DNA from: Branchiostoma floridae
Taxonomy: Eukaryota; Chordata; Leptocardii; Amphioxiformes; Branchiostomatidae
Assembly: GCF_000003815.2 (NCBI RefSeq)
Contig: NC_049985.1
Span: 15,239,507 to 15,303,506 of the forward strand
Direction: 5' to 3'
Length of the DNA: 64,000 bases
Each line of letters starts with the position of its first letter. Within the stretch, counting starts at the first letter, position 1. The notes under the pieces were generated by a model, which was not told the DNA's origin, searched no databases, and was given only the letters and a program-made list of their open reading frames with translations. Positions 31,701 through 43,265 of this stretch are shown here, in pieces. Position numbers and translations under genes: made by a program.

Positions 31701-33559
31701 TTTGTAGAACACTCCGTAACACAGATAGGCCTAATATAGACGTTTACATGAGACATGGGTAGGAAAACGAGGCGGCCCCCTCGCTAATATAATTGTCATG
31801 AGCAAGGTTTGTTCCACAATTTGAGACAGTGTATACTTTACCCATGCACTTCTAGTAACGTTGTAGGTCTGAGTATTGTGAGGAAATTTGACGATTGAAA
31901 AAACGCGTAGGAGTGAGAAAGACACAATGCTTAAACAGCAAATGTCATAGGGCAGCCTTCCAACGCGTGCAAACTAAACTCCGAGTAGGTATTTGGGGCC
32001 GCTTTTCCGGCCGCGTACTAGTATCGATCTTCAAGAAGTCTCACTGGTGGGCTTCCTGTGAAGCAATTGGACCGCAGAGGACTTAAATGTTTCTTTAAAA
32101 AAAGTACAATCCGTTATAGGACTGTAAAAGGGCGAGGACTTTGAGGTAAGTAGCTCAAGGAAAATATCAGGGAATACCATTGATAGGTGCACTATGATGA
32201 AACTACCGTGAGAAGGCGTGCTGTCATCAGTATGTAAACAAAATCTTTCACGAAGCTCGCCTAGAAGAAAACGGTACGCATTTGCTACCTCCGTAGGGTT
32301 GCTGCACCTCGACTAGACTTGAGTTTGAAACCACGGCTAGAGTTGAGTTGTGTCATATTTCTCCTCCTCTCATTGGGCAATTTTTGGTGCCCAACGGATA
32401 CAGCGACGCCCACCAACCAATCAACCGGGATTCTGAGCTCTGTTTCCCGTCGTATGTTGAAGGAACGCAAGGTATAACTTACAGGACCTTATAGACTGAG
32501 GTGTACTTGGCATCCAGAGAGCGGCACGCGCTAGCAGATTAGCTACACAAGGCCGGGCCAGACGAAGTGACATCACTAGCATCATCATTGAAAGGTAAGA
32601 CTGCTATAGTTGCATGCACAATCTGACCATGACAACTTGCTGCACGTAAAACGGGGGTTGAAGGTTTTGAATACGTAGCTTTGCGTGAATCCTATCAAGT
32701 TGTCTTTATGTGTGTCCCTGATAATGTCGTTCTTGTATGAATATAGAGCAAATGAATACATCGCTAAGGACGCCATCCCAACTGTTGGTCAGTTTGTTCA
32801 GGTTTATGTTCCGCTGCCTTTGCTTTTGAACTTCAAATGCCTTGAAGCTTCAAACTCGAGCTTCTTTCAACGGAGAAGAATAGCTGATTGGTTTGGACTA
32901 CAGACGGATAAGTGAAACACTGAAGGGTCTGTTGAAATAATTAGACGTTTTGGCACGTTCCACGCCATTAGCTTCCTCAGCAACAAGGTTATACAAACGC
33001 ACAGACTGAAAAGCTTAGAAGAAATCTTTGGTGACTTTACGTTTGTGTTTTTAAGGGCGGTGGTGGTGACTGAGCTACATTTTGTACCTAGTTGGAAGAG
33101 AAGGCAAGCGAAACCATTATTGTTCTAAGATACACCTTATCAACATTGCTATCTATAGCCTAAGTAAGCGTTTTGTACTTTACGTTATTCATAGGCACGC
33201 CTGTGTTTTCGTAGACATAGTCGTGAGCAACATTCTTTTGAACTCTTAAGTGCTTGCGGAAGGGGTGAAGGCTTGTGAGTCTTTGGTAGAGGAACAATAT
33301 GCTTTCTTGCTTTTACCACACGCACTGCTGAACTAAATATATATATATATGCCTCAGTACCATTTAGTAGATAATGTGTCTTTGTCGCTGGACCGAGATC
33401 AAGAAGAAGTCCCTAGAATGTTCCCTTATGCATATGGATCTTTTGAGAGTGTTGCTATACTAGCGAGTTGTCTCCATGATGTTAGGTGGAACAGATCATT
33501 TCTAGGGGAGAGGGGCCATAAAGCTTGTTTCTTTTTTTAAAAATCCCCATTAAAATGGA
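28714..33559. other. Gene-poor stretch
   Basis: No supported coding region; frames are short and unrecognised. A GA-rich run lies at 30880-30902. Fragment 28780-28840 resembles part of 35160-35240. Confidence 0.55.
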
Positions 33560-33639
33560 GATATTGTTTTGCGTGTGTCTGAGTGAGTGTGTCTCCCTCT
33601 GTGCGTGTGTGTGTATGTCTGTCTCTCTCTCTCTGTCTC

Positions 33640-33716
<77 letters not shown>

Positions 33717-33719
33717 TTA

Positions 33720-33774
<55 letters not shown>
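33560..33774. repeat. Compound (TC)n / (TG)n microsatellite
   Basis: Mixed TG/TC sequence, then mainly CT dinucleotides to about 33680, then TG dinucleotides to 33774 with one AT-rich interruption near 33710-33722. The long alternating TG tract is a Z-DNA candidate. Confidence 0.95.
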
Positions 33775-33779
<5 letters not shown>

Positions 33780-35087
33780 GTGTTTCCAGATTTTTGTAGT
33801 CAACATTCTAGTAACCCAAGAACCTCGAAGGATTACAAAGGTTAATTTTGGGTCCCCTGGTACGTGACCTTGGTACTGTAGCATAATTTTCATTTTATTC
33901 TCATCTTTTCACCCGAACGTACTATGGTCTTGATTTCTTGGTGACAGATAGCTTGCGATGTAAGGAGGAAGTGGTGTATGTTTGGGCCCCTAGTTGCAAA
34001 TTGATTTATCATTGAGACCACGTCCATCCGAATGACCTTCTAACACCTTATTGTGTTGACTATACACTTTCTACAAGCACTTAAATACTAATTAAGTTAT
34101 TTTTTCTGGTGGACATAAAATGTGTCAAATGAAATGATATTACTTGCTAAATGTCCAGTCACCATATAGGTAAAGCAAAGAACACCTGTCAAGATATACT
34201 AGTACTATGCGCATACTAACGTGAACTACCGTGTCCACAACTAAAATATCAACCAAAAACATATCTCCCAAAACAATGAACTGTACATTCAAATATGTTA
34301 CGCACTTCCCCGAGTATGTGAAGACAACAAAGAACTCCCATCAGTCGATTTATGTGAAAACAACTACACCAAAGAGTAATATTACACTACAGAGATGGAG
34401 TTCTTAGATAAGAGAAATTAAAAACCGTGGGAACTAGATGATCTTTTAATTTATCACACATGGAAAATTGATATGTTAGCGGTCATAGACAGAACCAATA
34501 CGGCTGTAGTAGTTTTTTTCAGCTCCGCTGTTGGCCGATAGCAACAGTTAAGACAGGTGTTTAAAGAAAGATAATAATGTTTCAACGCTTTGTTTTCTGT
34601 TTATATATACACGTATTTGTGTGCTGGCATGTCAACATGCTTAGTAGGACTATGAGTGAAAAAGAGAGCGCTCTCCTTCTTAAGGGAAGTACGTAATAAA
34701 TCTGTGACAATTTTGACACCGTGATTTCGAAATATCTTAGTTTGTGTCTTATGCTATTACGATCACGTTTTAAGATCATTCATACTGTAGCTTGTTTTAT
34801 AAAATTTCGCCCCCGTTTTCTTATCAACAGGGTAAGCCAAAACAACAAACTTTTGCGCAATAATCTAGTGGCTTTTACGATGCCCCATAATGTTCCGACA
34901 CCCAAACAAACCCGATACATACGTATACCATCTGTGCACCAACATGTTAACAAGAAAATCCCGTATTTTGAGTTCCGTTGCGACCAAATAAAATTTTACA
35001 CAATATTTGCGTTGATTCACTGCACACCCCGTGCATTCAGTCAAAGCTCTACTCACAGTGCTACCTACATCTTAGACTAACTTCACA
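33775..35087. other. No gene seen
   Basis: AT-rich sequence; the 119-codon frame at 34721-35080 has no recognisable domain and no coding-like bias. Confidence 0.55.
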
Positions 35088-35243
35088 TTTCCAAACAGGG
35101 GCCCGACCGGGCTGTTTGCTGAAACGAAGAATAGAAATATATACGTACAAATATACACTTAAAATGCCCACGATTCTACGTCTGTTTAGCTTGGTGTCTT
35201 TTATATCATACTTCTATACGTTCCCAAAAGCTGTCCGACCGGG
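35088..35243. mobile_element. Possible MITE with GGGGCCCGACCGGGC termini
   Basis: Imperfect inverted ends GGGGCCCGACCGGGC and GTCCGACCGGGCCCC bound an AT-rich interior. Part of the interior (TTGGTGTCTTTTATATCATA, then CGTTCCCAAAAGCTG) resembles 28780-28840, so a related fragment follows the (ATGG)n tract. Confidence 0.4.
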
Positions 35244-35602
35244 CCCCGGTTTGTAAATTGACACAGACGTTACTAGACCACCAGTACAACTTTTGTGACT
35301 TCTTGCCTTCCAGTTTGGTACATTACTCCGAACAGCTTGTGACTTACAGTGTCAGACGACGTTTATACAACAGTCCCACTATGTCAGGTATCACGCAGCC
35401 GAGTATTTATAAAGTCCCGCAGGTATTTCCTGCCACGGGCATGTCGTGTTTACACCCAACATGTGGAAAAAGCATTAGTACACACTTGTACTGTACCTTA
35501 CAAGGTATCACAACAGCCGCCAGACAAGTACATGTAACTCGGTATATACAGTACTCTGTGGGTGAAGACTGAAACGACGCAGATGGTGCTAAGATAGGGC
35601 GT

Positions 35603-35798
35603 GGTCACATAGGTCGTGCGATCGTCATACGATCGCTAACTTCGGGCAATTTGGAGTGCAAAATGTCTCGTGTAAAGTTAAACTGTCTTGGTACACAAAA
35701 TGCAGTTTTGAATTCATGTCGGTGGTTTGTTCTGTTACGGCCTGCTTGAAAATCGTATGGCATCAAAATCGTACGACGATCGCACGACCTATGTGACC
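35603..35798. mobile_element. Palindromic MITE copy 1 (GGTCACATAGGTCGTGCGATC ends, 196 bp)
   Basis: The left terminus GGTCACATAGGTCGTGCGAT is mirrored by ATCGCACGACCTATGTGACC on the right. Within each terminus is a further palindrome around CGATCGT-ACGATCG. The interior (CTTGGTACACAAAATGC, CGGCCTGCTTGAAAAT) is shared with the copy at 63424. No coding capacity. Confidence 0.88.
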
Positions 35799-35812
35799 GC
35801 GCCTTCAGCGAT

Positions 35813-35928
35813 CTCCAAGCAAACGTAGAAAGACAAAATCGTAACGGCTCTCAGGCTCCGGATTTAGTGGATCCGCGCAATGGGGAGTTTGAGCAACGCC
35901 ACGGTTGTCTTTCTACATTTGCTTGGAG
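35813..35928. mobile_element. 116 bp MITE with CTCCAAGCAAA termini
   Basis: The left end CTCCAAGCAAACGTAGAAAG is mirrored by CTTTCTACATTTGCTTGGAG on the right with one mismatch. It lies 14 bp after the previous MITE and shares the CTCCAAGCA end with the element at 26096. Confidence 0.8.
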
Positions 35929-36989
35929 GTTAGGAAAGTATAGCCGAAGTCATGTCTTGAAGCAGTAGAATTTTTCACGGGGGACATTTCTGCATCGGGG
36001 GGCACTTTTTCCAACAAACATAAGTTTTACACTTTCATATGTTACAATCAACGTGGACTGGATGTTGAGTAAAACTTTGTCTGTCAACCACACAGGTTGC
36101 ATGGACGGGGCACATCTGTTTCTATTCCTTGTCCCATTCTTTTCACCCTTCCTTTCTCAACTTGTGTTACTGACCGATCGTAACATCGTTTTAGTTTCTA
36201 AAATAAGAAGAAGAGAGAAGAGTTTCTGTGTAAAACACAATTTACAACTATTGACAGTTCCCACGTCTATAAAGCTATTATTGTTATCCATATTGAAGAC
36301 CCAATACTTTATGAGCACACCAGAATAATCCGATATCGTGATGGTACATGTAAGAACTATGATACTCACGCAGCTTAGTCCTGTACGCCTATACATGTGT
36401 GCACGATAAACACCTACTTTACACACACTATTTTTCTCTATATTGTTTGGTGCGACCACCCCAGTAGTAGGACGGTACAGTTGACTTTGACTTTCTTTAC
36501 TAGCTGGCAACGGTAGCTGGCAAAGGTGTAACGATAAAGATGCAGCTGTCGTGGAATGATCGTGACCGAATTTCGAAAAATCCATCAACAAAAGAGTATC
36601 TTTGAATAGGAAAAAACATGGATGGCGTTTGAATTATTTGCTATCTTGAATATATTTGCCTCTCTACTGTTCACATGGTTTTGCCCATCGTTGTTTCTTT
36701 TCCCTCTTTTGTCGCATCACTTTAAAAAGCGATAAGAAGTTAAACCTGTGCATACTTGTATAATTTAGACTTTGTGGTTTTAGTTTCATATAACATCCTT
36801 ACACAATTTGTACTTGAATCACTAGAAACTGCATTTTATACACCTTGACCTCTACTTGTTTTGTTAGAGAGCATTAACGTACAATAATGGTCATTCATTT
36901 TTCTTGCTTTCCTCATCTCTTTTCTCATCAGTTCTGCCTGTTAAACGTTAGTCAAGATGTTGGTAGGAAATTTAAAACCATGGGAAATC

Positions 36990-37036
36990 TTGTAGCTGCA
37001 CTAAGCGGCAGTTCGCCCTCGTGCCAAAAGGTCCTT
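36990..37036. other. No supported gene around this point
   Basis: A 62-codon plus-strand frame (36887-37075) crosses here, but it lacks any recognised motif and is not proposed as a gene. The wider 35.9-38.1 kb stretch holds only the half-site cluster at 37241. Confidence 0.4.
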
Positions 37037-37240
37037 GCCACCTGTTATAGAAATCTTGAAGAAGTCGAGTCTTAAAGACAAACCACCATCTGGACTTCAC
37101 AAGAGTTCTCATACCGAAGTTTATCATCACCCGTGAAAGCAGTTATTACTGACATTTGTTCGTGACCTTCACCGATTGATATGACAACGTTTGATCACAG
37201 TTCAATGTCACAGCCGTGTTGTATCTGTGTTGGTGACCCG

Positions 37241-37275
37241 GGGTCAATAGGTCATGACCTGAGGTCAGTAGGTCA
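37241..37275 (+). promoter_or_regulatory. Cluster of five nuclear-receptor half sites (DR2, inverted repeat, DR2)
   Basis: Within 35 bp are GGGTCA (37241), AGGTCA (37249), its inverse TGACCT (37255), AGGTCA (37262) and AGGTCA (37270). They form a 2 bp-spaced direct repeat, an abutting palindrome AGGTCATGACCT and a second 2 bp-spaced direct repeat. DR2 sites bind RAR/RXR, and the zero-spaced palindrome is the classical synthetic thyroid/retinoid element (established knowledge). No gene is recognised within several kb. Confidence 0.55.
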
Positions 37276-38072
37276 TAGGGCCCGTCAGGTGTGCACAGCT
37301 GTGTGCAAAGAGTTGTAATAGTGACGACACGGGCCTGGTTAGCACCGAACTTGGATGTCAGGAAAAATCGTCAGAACCTGAGATCAGAAACAGAGAGACT
37401 GATGTAGTACGACAGGATTGTAGCACTGGTCTTGGCATTAAATAGCTTTCCAGCAAATCTTTATCATTGCAGTCAGTCTGTTCTGTATCATACAAAGGAT
37501 TTCGTCATGTTCATTTGACGTCTGACACGGCCTAAAGTAGCAGAAAATTTGTTGTCCATGGATTCGCACGCGAACTAGGTTGACCATGAGCTGCATGCAC
37601 CTGGGAGGGGGGCATTGACATAAATCGACCTTGAGTTTGAGAAAGGTGCAGCGAAGCAAAAATCTGGGTCCAAAGCCCTTTTAGTGACTTGTTTTCCGCA
37701 CCGGTCGAAAATTAATACACTTGCGGCTTGTGTTTCAAATCAGATATGCCGCAAGGGGGAAGCCAAAGTCTGTTGTGGAAGAATTTTGATTGCAAAATCC
37801 TGTCAGGCGACTTATTCGGGCAAACAAAGAAAGACATCGGTCACATTCTTGGCACAAGATCAGAGACTGTGTGATTCTGATTGTTACAGTCTAATCTGAG
37901 TAGGGTTAAGTCTTATTGAGACTGAAAGGCAACGTGATTTGCACAAGTGTTGGGTTATTTTCAATCATGACGGCTTAAATTACGTCTCACATATGGTTGT
38001 TTGATATTGCTGATTTGAATGTCCGTTTTAACACATGTAACGTTACAGGTCTTCGCTCTTCTCTCTCCAAAA

Positions 38073-38160
38073 CAGCTGGTTGGTTGGTTGGTTGGTTGGT
38101 TGGTTGGTTGGTTGGTTGGTTGGTTGGTTGGCTGGTTGGTTAGCTGGTTAGTTAGCTGGT
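38073..38160. repeat. (GGTT)n microsatellite
   Basis: About 16 GGTT units, the last few degenerating to GGCT, AGCT and AGTT. Confidence 0.95.
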
Positions 38161-39075
38161 TGAACGGCTGATTGATGATGATTTGAATTACAAATAGACT
38201 GAGTAATCGATTGACGGTTTGCCTGTTTGCAGTAGTTACATTGGTTATAGTTTAGCTCAATTCCTCACAGCCCGTACATTAATTGTTCATCAGTATCCAT
38301 AGAGCACACTCTATCGTGTATTGCGAGGTATTATGTAAATATCAACTGTCAACATTCCACCGGTGCCATAATACCGCCACACCCAAGAAACATATTCTTA
38401 TAGGTCTTATAGAGGCATTCTCAAGATTGTCTTGAACACCTAAATATCTGAAGTGTATATATCTTAAGATTACAGATGCTGCATTGGTACATCTCTTTAA
38501 ATCTCTCTACACTCAAGTATTTTTCTCATGTGGCGGCGCGGCATCTGGTAGAGTTGATGTTACATCACAGAATCTAATTGAAAGTTATCATAACTACCTG
38601 GTTAGATAACTAGAGTTATACTAGCTACACGGAGAAATACAATCATGACTTTTTCCCTAGAAACGCCATTGTATTTCGGAGGGTAGCGACGTACAGTAGA
38701 GGCCAGTTAATTGCACACCGGATTAACGCACATTTCTGTTAACTGCATGCACGGGATCCCAAACAAGTGCGGTCCAGCTAGATAACTTCGCATTATTGCT
38801 CCAGCCAGATAATCATCGCGGGGCGAAATTCACTGACAAATAGGCTGTGCAATTAGGCGGCTTCTACTGTTTAACCATTGTTTCATAGACCACTAGTACA
38901 GTGACAAGACCTCTCCCAGCACACATAGTCATGAAGCGCGGCCGGTGTTCCGGCTGTGGGGTACCCGCTGACAGCCGTGGGTAATGGACTTACAGTTGTT
39001 TGTATAAACCGGTCAGGCAGAAACATGTAACATTGGCATTGAGCCATCCTCACAGTGGGAGGGGAACTAACGAGA

Positions 39076-39780
39076 TCTGACGGGTCTGATGTAAGTCTAG
39101 GACCACAGTACGGTTCGTCAGATATTTGAGAAAACACTTTTTGAAACATACGTGCTGGTGTGGGTGTTACAGAAAGGACAGGTGCCGAAGAAACGTCTGT
39201 AGTCAGCAAAAAGGAAAGACAAGTTACTCTCTCGTTTGTAGAGGTGAACTCTAAGCCGATGTAGACAGGCAACAATCGCAACGTCTCTTCAAGCTCTGAA
39301 CTCGAGGTAAGTCTAGGACCATAGCACGGGTCGTTAGATATTTGAGAAAACACTTTTTGAAACATACGTGCTGGTGTGGGTGTTACAGAACTAACAGGTG
39401 CCGAGAAACGACTGTAGTCAGCAAAAAGGGAAGACAATTGTACTCTCTGGCGTGCAGAGGTGAACTCTAAGCAGATGTAGAGAGGCAAATCAAGCTCTGA
39501 GCTCGAGGTAAGTCTAGGACCACATTACGGTTCGTTTTATATTTGAGAAAACACTTTTTGAAACGTACGTGCTGGTGTGGGTGTTACAGAACGGACAGAT
39601 GGTGAAGAAACAATTGTTGTCAGCAAAAAGGAAGCCGATTTCATACTCTGCCGTTTTTAACGATGTAATCTCGGCCAAGCAGACGTAAAGTTTCTCAAGT
39701 TCCCCGGAGCAGTCGGCATTTTCATTTTCATCTGCTTGGAGACTAGACACGGAACTCGCAGCTTGAGAAACATACAATTT
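39076..39780 (-). repeat. Three tandem ~200-230 bp units, open on the minus strand
   Basis: Units run about 39076-39310, 39311-39510 and 39511-39780 and share GTAAGTCTAGGACCA, GAAAACACTTTTTGAAAC and GTGCTGGTGTGGGTGTTACA. The minus strand is open through two units (38883-39488) and most of the third (39514-39777), with repeated peptides such as TPTPARMFQKVFSQIS. No domain was recognised. Possibly duplicated exons or an expanded non-coding element. Confidence 0.6.
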
Positions 39781-40177
39781 TTCGTAACGTTGTTTGTGTG
39801 TTTTGTCCAGAATTTTTGAGAATACTAACGATTCTTTTGCAGATTCTGTTTTATAGTCATTCTCTGTCCTCTGTGTCAGTTTTGCGTCAAAAACATTTCA
39901 AATCCATATTAATGATATTCAAATCCGTCAACCATAATGACGTAATACAAGGTTATAGATAAGATTGTACTTCAAAGTATTTAATTTGTCACATGTTAAC
40001 CGATAACATTTCATCTCCTTTCCTAGTAGAAAAATTAGGAAGAATTGTGAATACATGTTATTGGCCATGAGAGTCAGCCCCCGGCCCCGAAAAGTTCATA
40101 TTTCTACGTCTATGTGCCTGGACACAGAAGGCCTATCGTGTGCAAACGTCTCTGGTAAATATTCTCCCTATAGCCAT

Positions 40178-40400
40178 ACCGGTGCAATGGCCGAGTGGGT
40201 AGGTCGTGAGTTCGATCCCCGGCTGGCCTGCTTTCTCTGCTTGGCACTCAGTATTCGGGAAGGAATATGGAAGTTGAACACACACCACTACCGGTGGATT
40301 AGCCCCCCACTGTAGTGTTTGCACAAACGTGTGGCCTAGGGCTACTTCACTGGAGATGGGCGCCGCCCTATGCGGCAGTCGCGGAAAGGACTTTGACTTG
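40178..40400 (+). mobile_element. tRNA-derived SINE copy 1
   Basis: The 5' head has an A box TGGCCGAGTGG (40188-40198) and a B box GTTCGATCCC (40210-40219), the two internal RNA polymerase III promoter elements. The boxes are only about 11 bp apart here, so the tRNA-like head is internally deleted. A body with ACACACCACTA and a GGAAAGGACTTTGACTTG tail follows. Confidence 0.75.
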
Positions 40401-40435
40401 ATAGCCAGCATAGTTTGTCTGGAGCTGGTAGAGAC

Positions 40436-40827
40436 TACTTTTGTGTCCCATCTCCTGGTTAATTCAGTAGCGAACCTATCCATCACTCTAGACAGTCAGA
40501 CTTGACTATTAGTATTACCGGCAAGACAAGAGGGAGTCTTTTCCTCCTATCTGAACGACATCCAAGTTGTCCGATAAATAATGTTCACCATCAAAGTCAA
40601 CAAAACCTGCCAAAATATGAGGTCTCTTGTTATCCAGGTAGAGACTACCTTTGTGTTTCGTCTCCTGCTTCAGTAGCGAATCCATCCATCACTTCAGACA
40701 GCCAGACTTCCCAAAGTCCGACGATGTGAGCGACAAGAGGGAGTCTTATCCTCCATTCTGAACGACAGCCAAGTTGTCCGATAAATAACTGTCACCTTCA
40801 AAGTCAACAACACCTGCCAAAATACAC
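40436..40827. repeat. Tandem duplication, two ~198 bp units
   Basis: Units at about 40436-40634 and 40635-40827 share GTAGAGACTAC, CAGTAGCGAA, GACAAGAGGGAGTCTT and AAGTTGTCCGATAAATAA. The second unit overlaps a minus-strand frame (40746-41060) with no recognised domain. Confidence 0.85.
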
Positions 40828-42327
40828 AGCGCCCAACCCTCGGGTGTTGGGGTTACCCTAATTTTATCCGGCGGAAAATCCAGATGCTTCGTCAGAGGAA
40901 ATCTGGGATAGACACGGATCTGTGGGGTTGTGCAGAAGTCACTGGCGTTGCTAGGCAACGTGCTGATGGACGAAAAAGTCGTCTGAGCTGAGGGATCCTG
41001 ACGGAGACTTCTGCGACCTGTGTGACAATCGTCGTACGTTTTGTTTAGAGAAAGAAGCAAACTTGGCTCAACTTAGAAATCTGTTAGTATAGATACGAGG
41101 CTTGATTGATAAATCAAAGTCCTTACGGTAAAATCATCTTTAAATATTATTTGAAGAAAAACAAAACTCCTTCTCCATGTAAATCACCGATCGGTGTGAG
41201 AATATTTTTTGCTCCTGCCCTGAGCAATTAGCCTAGGGAGGAGCAGAGTTGATTTCTTTTGGCTCAGCTGTATCTACCTTGGCACCGAAACAACTAGCTT
41301 ACTCTAGACAGTAATTCTGAGTTACAGACTAACTGTGACAGTCAGAGTGTGTGTGTACGTTTCCCACACTATCGTATACGCCCCCAAGACCAAGGACTGT
41401 AGACACACAGCTAGCTATTTGTTCTTTCAAACTTCCTTCAGTTAGGAAGGAGTTAACGGGAGTGAAATTGTAAATACGGCTTTTTGGCTCGCCCTAGAAT
41501 CGTGATCCTATAATGTACAGTGGAATGTACCCAATCAATTTCATCTACACAAGTTCCCGTGTTTCTTTTAAATATGTGATAATATTGCTCGAACTGAATG
41601 TGTTATGCCTTCGTCTATATATGCTATATATACCACACTGCCTCAAATGTATGAATGTTTTTCTTAAGTGTTTTCCCCTGTATGATTGTCGTATTTTTCA
41701 ACTTTCATTTGCATATCTTGAAAGAGCTGGACACGCGAACTAGAATACACCACTAACATATAATTGTTTCGGCCTAAATTACCGAACCCAGTCGCTGGCA
41801 ATATTGTATGCATGTCACAGACACCCTTGACAATCTGCCAACTTGTCGGTTGTCAGATCCTCCGAGGACAAAGTCGGAAAATTGACGACAGAGGCATCAT
41901 TGTTCACGTGCGTGTGACAGGGCGTGCTGTCAGACGACAAACTCTGCCGGTGATCCGTTATACTGTGTGAGATGTGCCTTTCTGTCAAAGCGGTCACAGA
42001 GAAAAGTTCACATTCACGTTCTGAGATATACTGTCATGTGGACAGGTTATAGCTCACTGCACTTGGGGCAGAGGTGCGGCACTGCGGGGTTCGTTCACTG
42101 CAGCACTGTCGTGATATTTTCGTCGTTTTTTTTATAATCTAGATATTGCGTAATGAGTAAAAGTATCACTTTATATAGAAGAATACAGAATACAGAAAAC
42201 AAAAGAAAATTCGTTCTTTATTTCGAACCCCTCAGTGCCGCACCGGTGCCCCAAATACAATGAGATATCACCACCTTAAGTGTAACAGTGGGGTTCAAGC
42301 GCCGCCAAACTGACTATGCCAATGGGT

Positions 42328-42393
42328 CTGGCCCTTTTGGTGTAGTGGTTACGCTGGTGAACTGGCGGCACGGGTTCGAATCCCAGGAGCCAG
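42328..42393 (+). tRNA. tRNA-like sequence, likely SINE head or tRNA pseudogene
   Basis: It contains a near-consensus A box (TGGTGTAGTGG) and a perfect B box (GGTTCGAATCC). The ends CTGGCCC and GAGCCAG pair at six of seven positions. The anticodon region is about six bases too short and does not fold into a standard arm, so it is unlikely to be a working tRNA. Confidence 0.4.
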
Positions 42394-42499
42394 AAACTGT
42401 TTCTACTTGCCTCTTACAGAAGTACAAAAACTCTAATTGTTAAATCTATAGACCTATGTGTAAGAAATATGATCCCTTCCTTTCTTTCGCCCACTCACT

Positions 42500-43010
42500 N
42501 NNNNNNNNNNNNNNNNNNNNNNNNNNNNNNNNNNNNNNNNNNNNNNNNNNNNNNNNNNNNNNNNNNNNNNNNNNNNNNNNNNNNNNNNNNNNNNNNNNNN
42601 NNNNNNNNNNNNNNNNNNNNNNNNNNNNNNNNNNNNNNNNNNNNNNNNNNNNNNNNNNNNNNNNNNNNNNNNNNNNNNNNNNNNNNNNNNNNNNNNNNNN
42701 NNNNNNNNNNNNNNNNNNNNNNNNNNNNNNNNNNNNNNNNNNNNNNNNNNNNNNNNNNNNNNNNNNNNNNNNNNNNNNNNNNNNNNNNNNNNNNNNNNNN
42801 NNNNNNNNNNNNNNNNNNNNNNNNNNNNNNNNNNNNNNNNNNNNNNNNNNNNNNNNNNNNNNNNNNNNNNNNNNNNNNNNNNNNNNNNNNNNNNNNNNNN
42901 NNNNNNNNNNNNNNNNNNNNNNNNNNNNNNNNNNNNNNNNNNNNNNNNNNNNNNNNNNNNNNNNNNNNNNNNNNNNNNNNNNNNNNNNNNNNNNNNNNNN
43001 NNNNNNNNNN
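42500..43010. other. Assembly gap (511 N)
   Basis: Undetermined bases. Open frames crossing this run are artefacts. Confidence 1.
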
Positions 43011-43164
43011 CGACATGGGTAAAACTAATGAACGTCGAGGTTAAAATAGTTTGTGGGACCCTTGTATCTTCAAGGGTAAAGGTCTGAACAGTTGTGTACC
43101 CCCAAGACGCTATCATGTTCTTCTCAATTATCTTAAGACCCTGAGAAAGACGAGGCCATGAGGG

Positions 43165-43265
43165 TGTAGCTGACAGGTGAAACCGGGACTTGAACCCGTA
43201 ACCCTCGGGTGGTGGACCGAGACCTTCTCACAAAGCTCCGCCTTAGTGACACACTTCAGATCTGT
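43165..43265 (-). mobile_element. tRNA-like remnant with B box
   Basis: The minus strand carries GGGTTCAAGTCCCGG, a good B box inside a T-arm-like hairpin, with a weak A-box-like segment about 60 bp upstream. Probably another tRNA-derived retroposon fragment. Confidence 0.3.

Larger units (their letters stand above)
35929..38072. other. No gene recognised; half-site cluster only
   Basis: The minus-strand frame 36157-36591 (144 codons) is the longest here and has one hydrophobic segment but no recognisable family. The nuclear-receptor half-site cluster at 37241 is the only specific signal. Confidence 0.5.

Noticed and set aside
33525-33867. Three overlapping cysteine-rich frames
   Set aside because: They translate TC and TG dinucleotide repeats.
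42328-42393. Functional tRNA gene
   Set aside because: The A and B boxes are good, but the anticodon arm is short and unpaired, so a SINE head or pseudogene is more likely.
42454-43116. Frames spanning the N run
   Set aside because: They are undetermined bases, not sequence.
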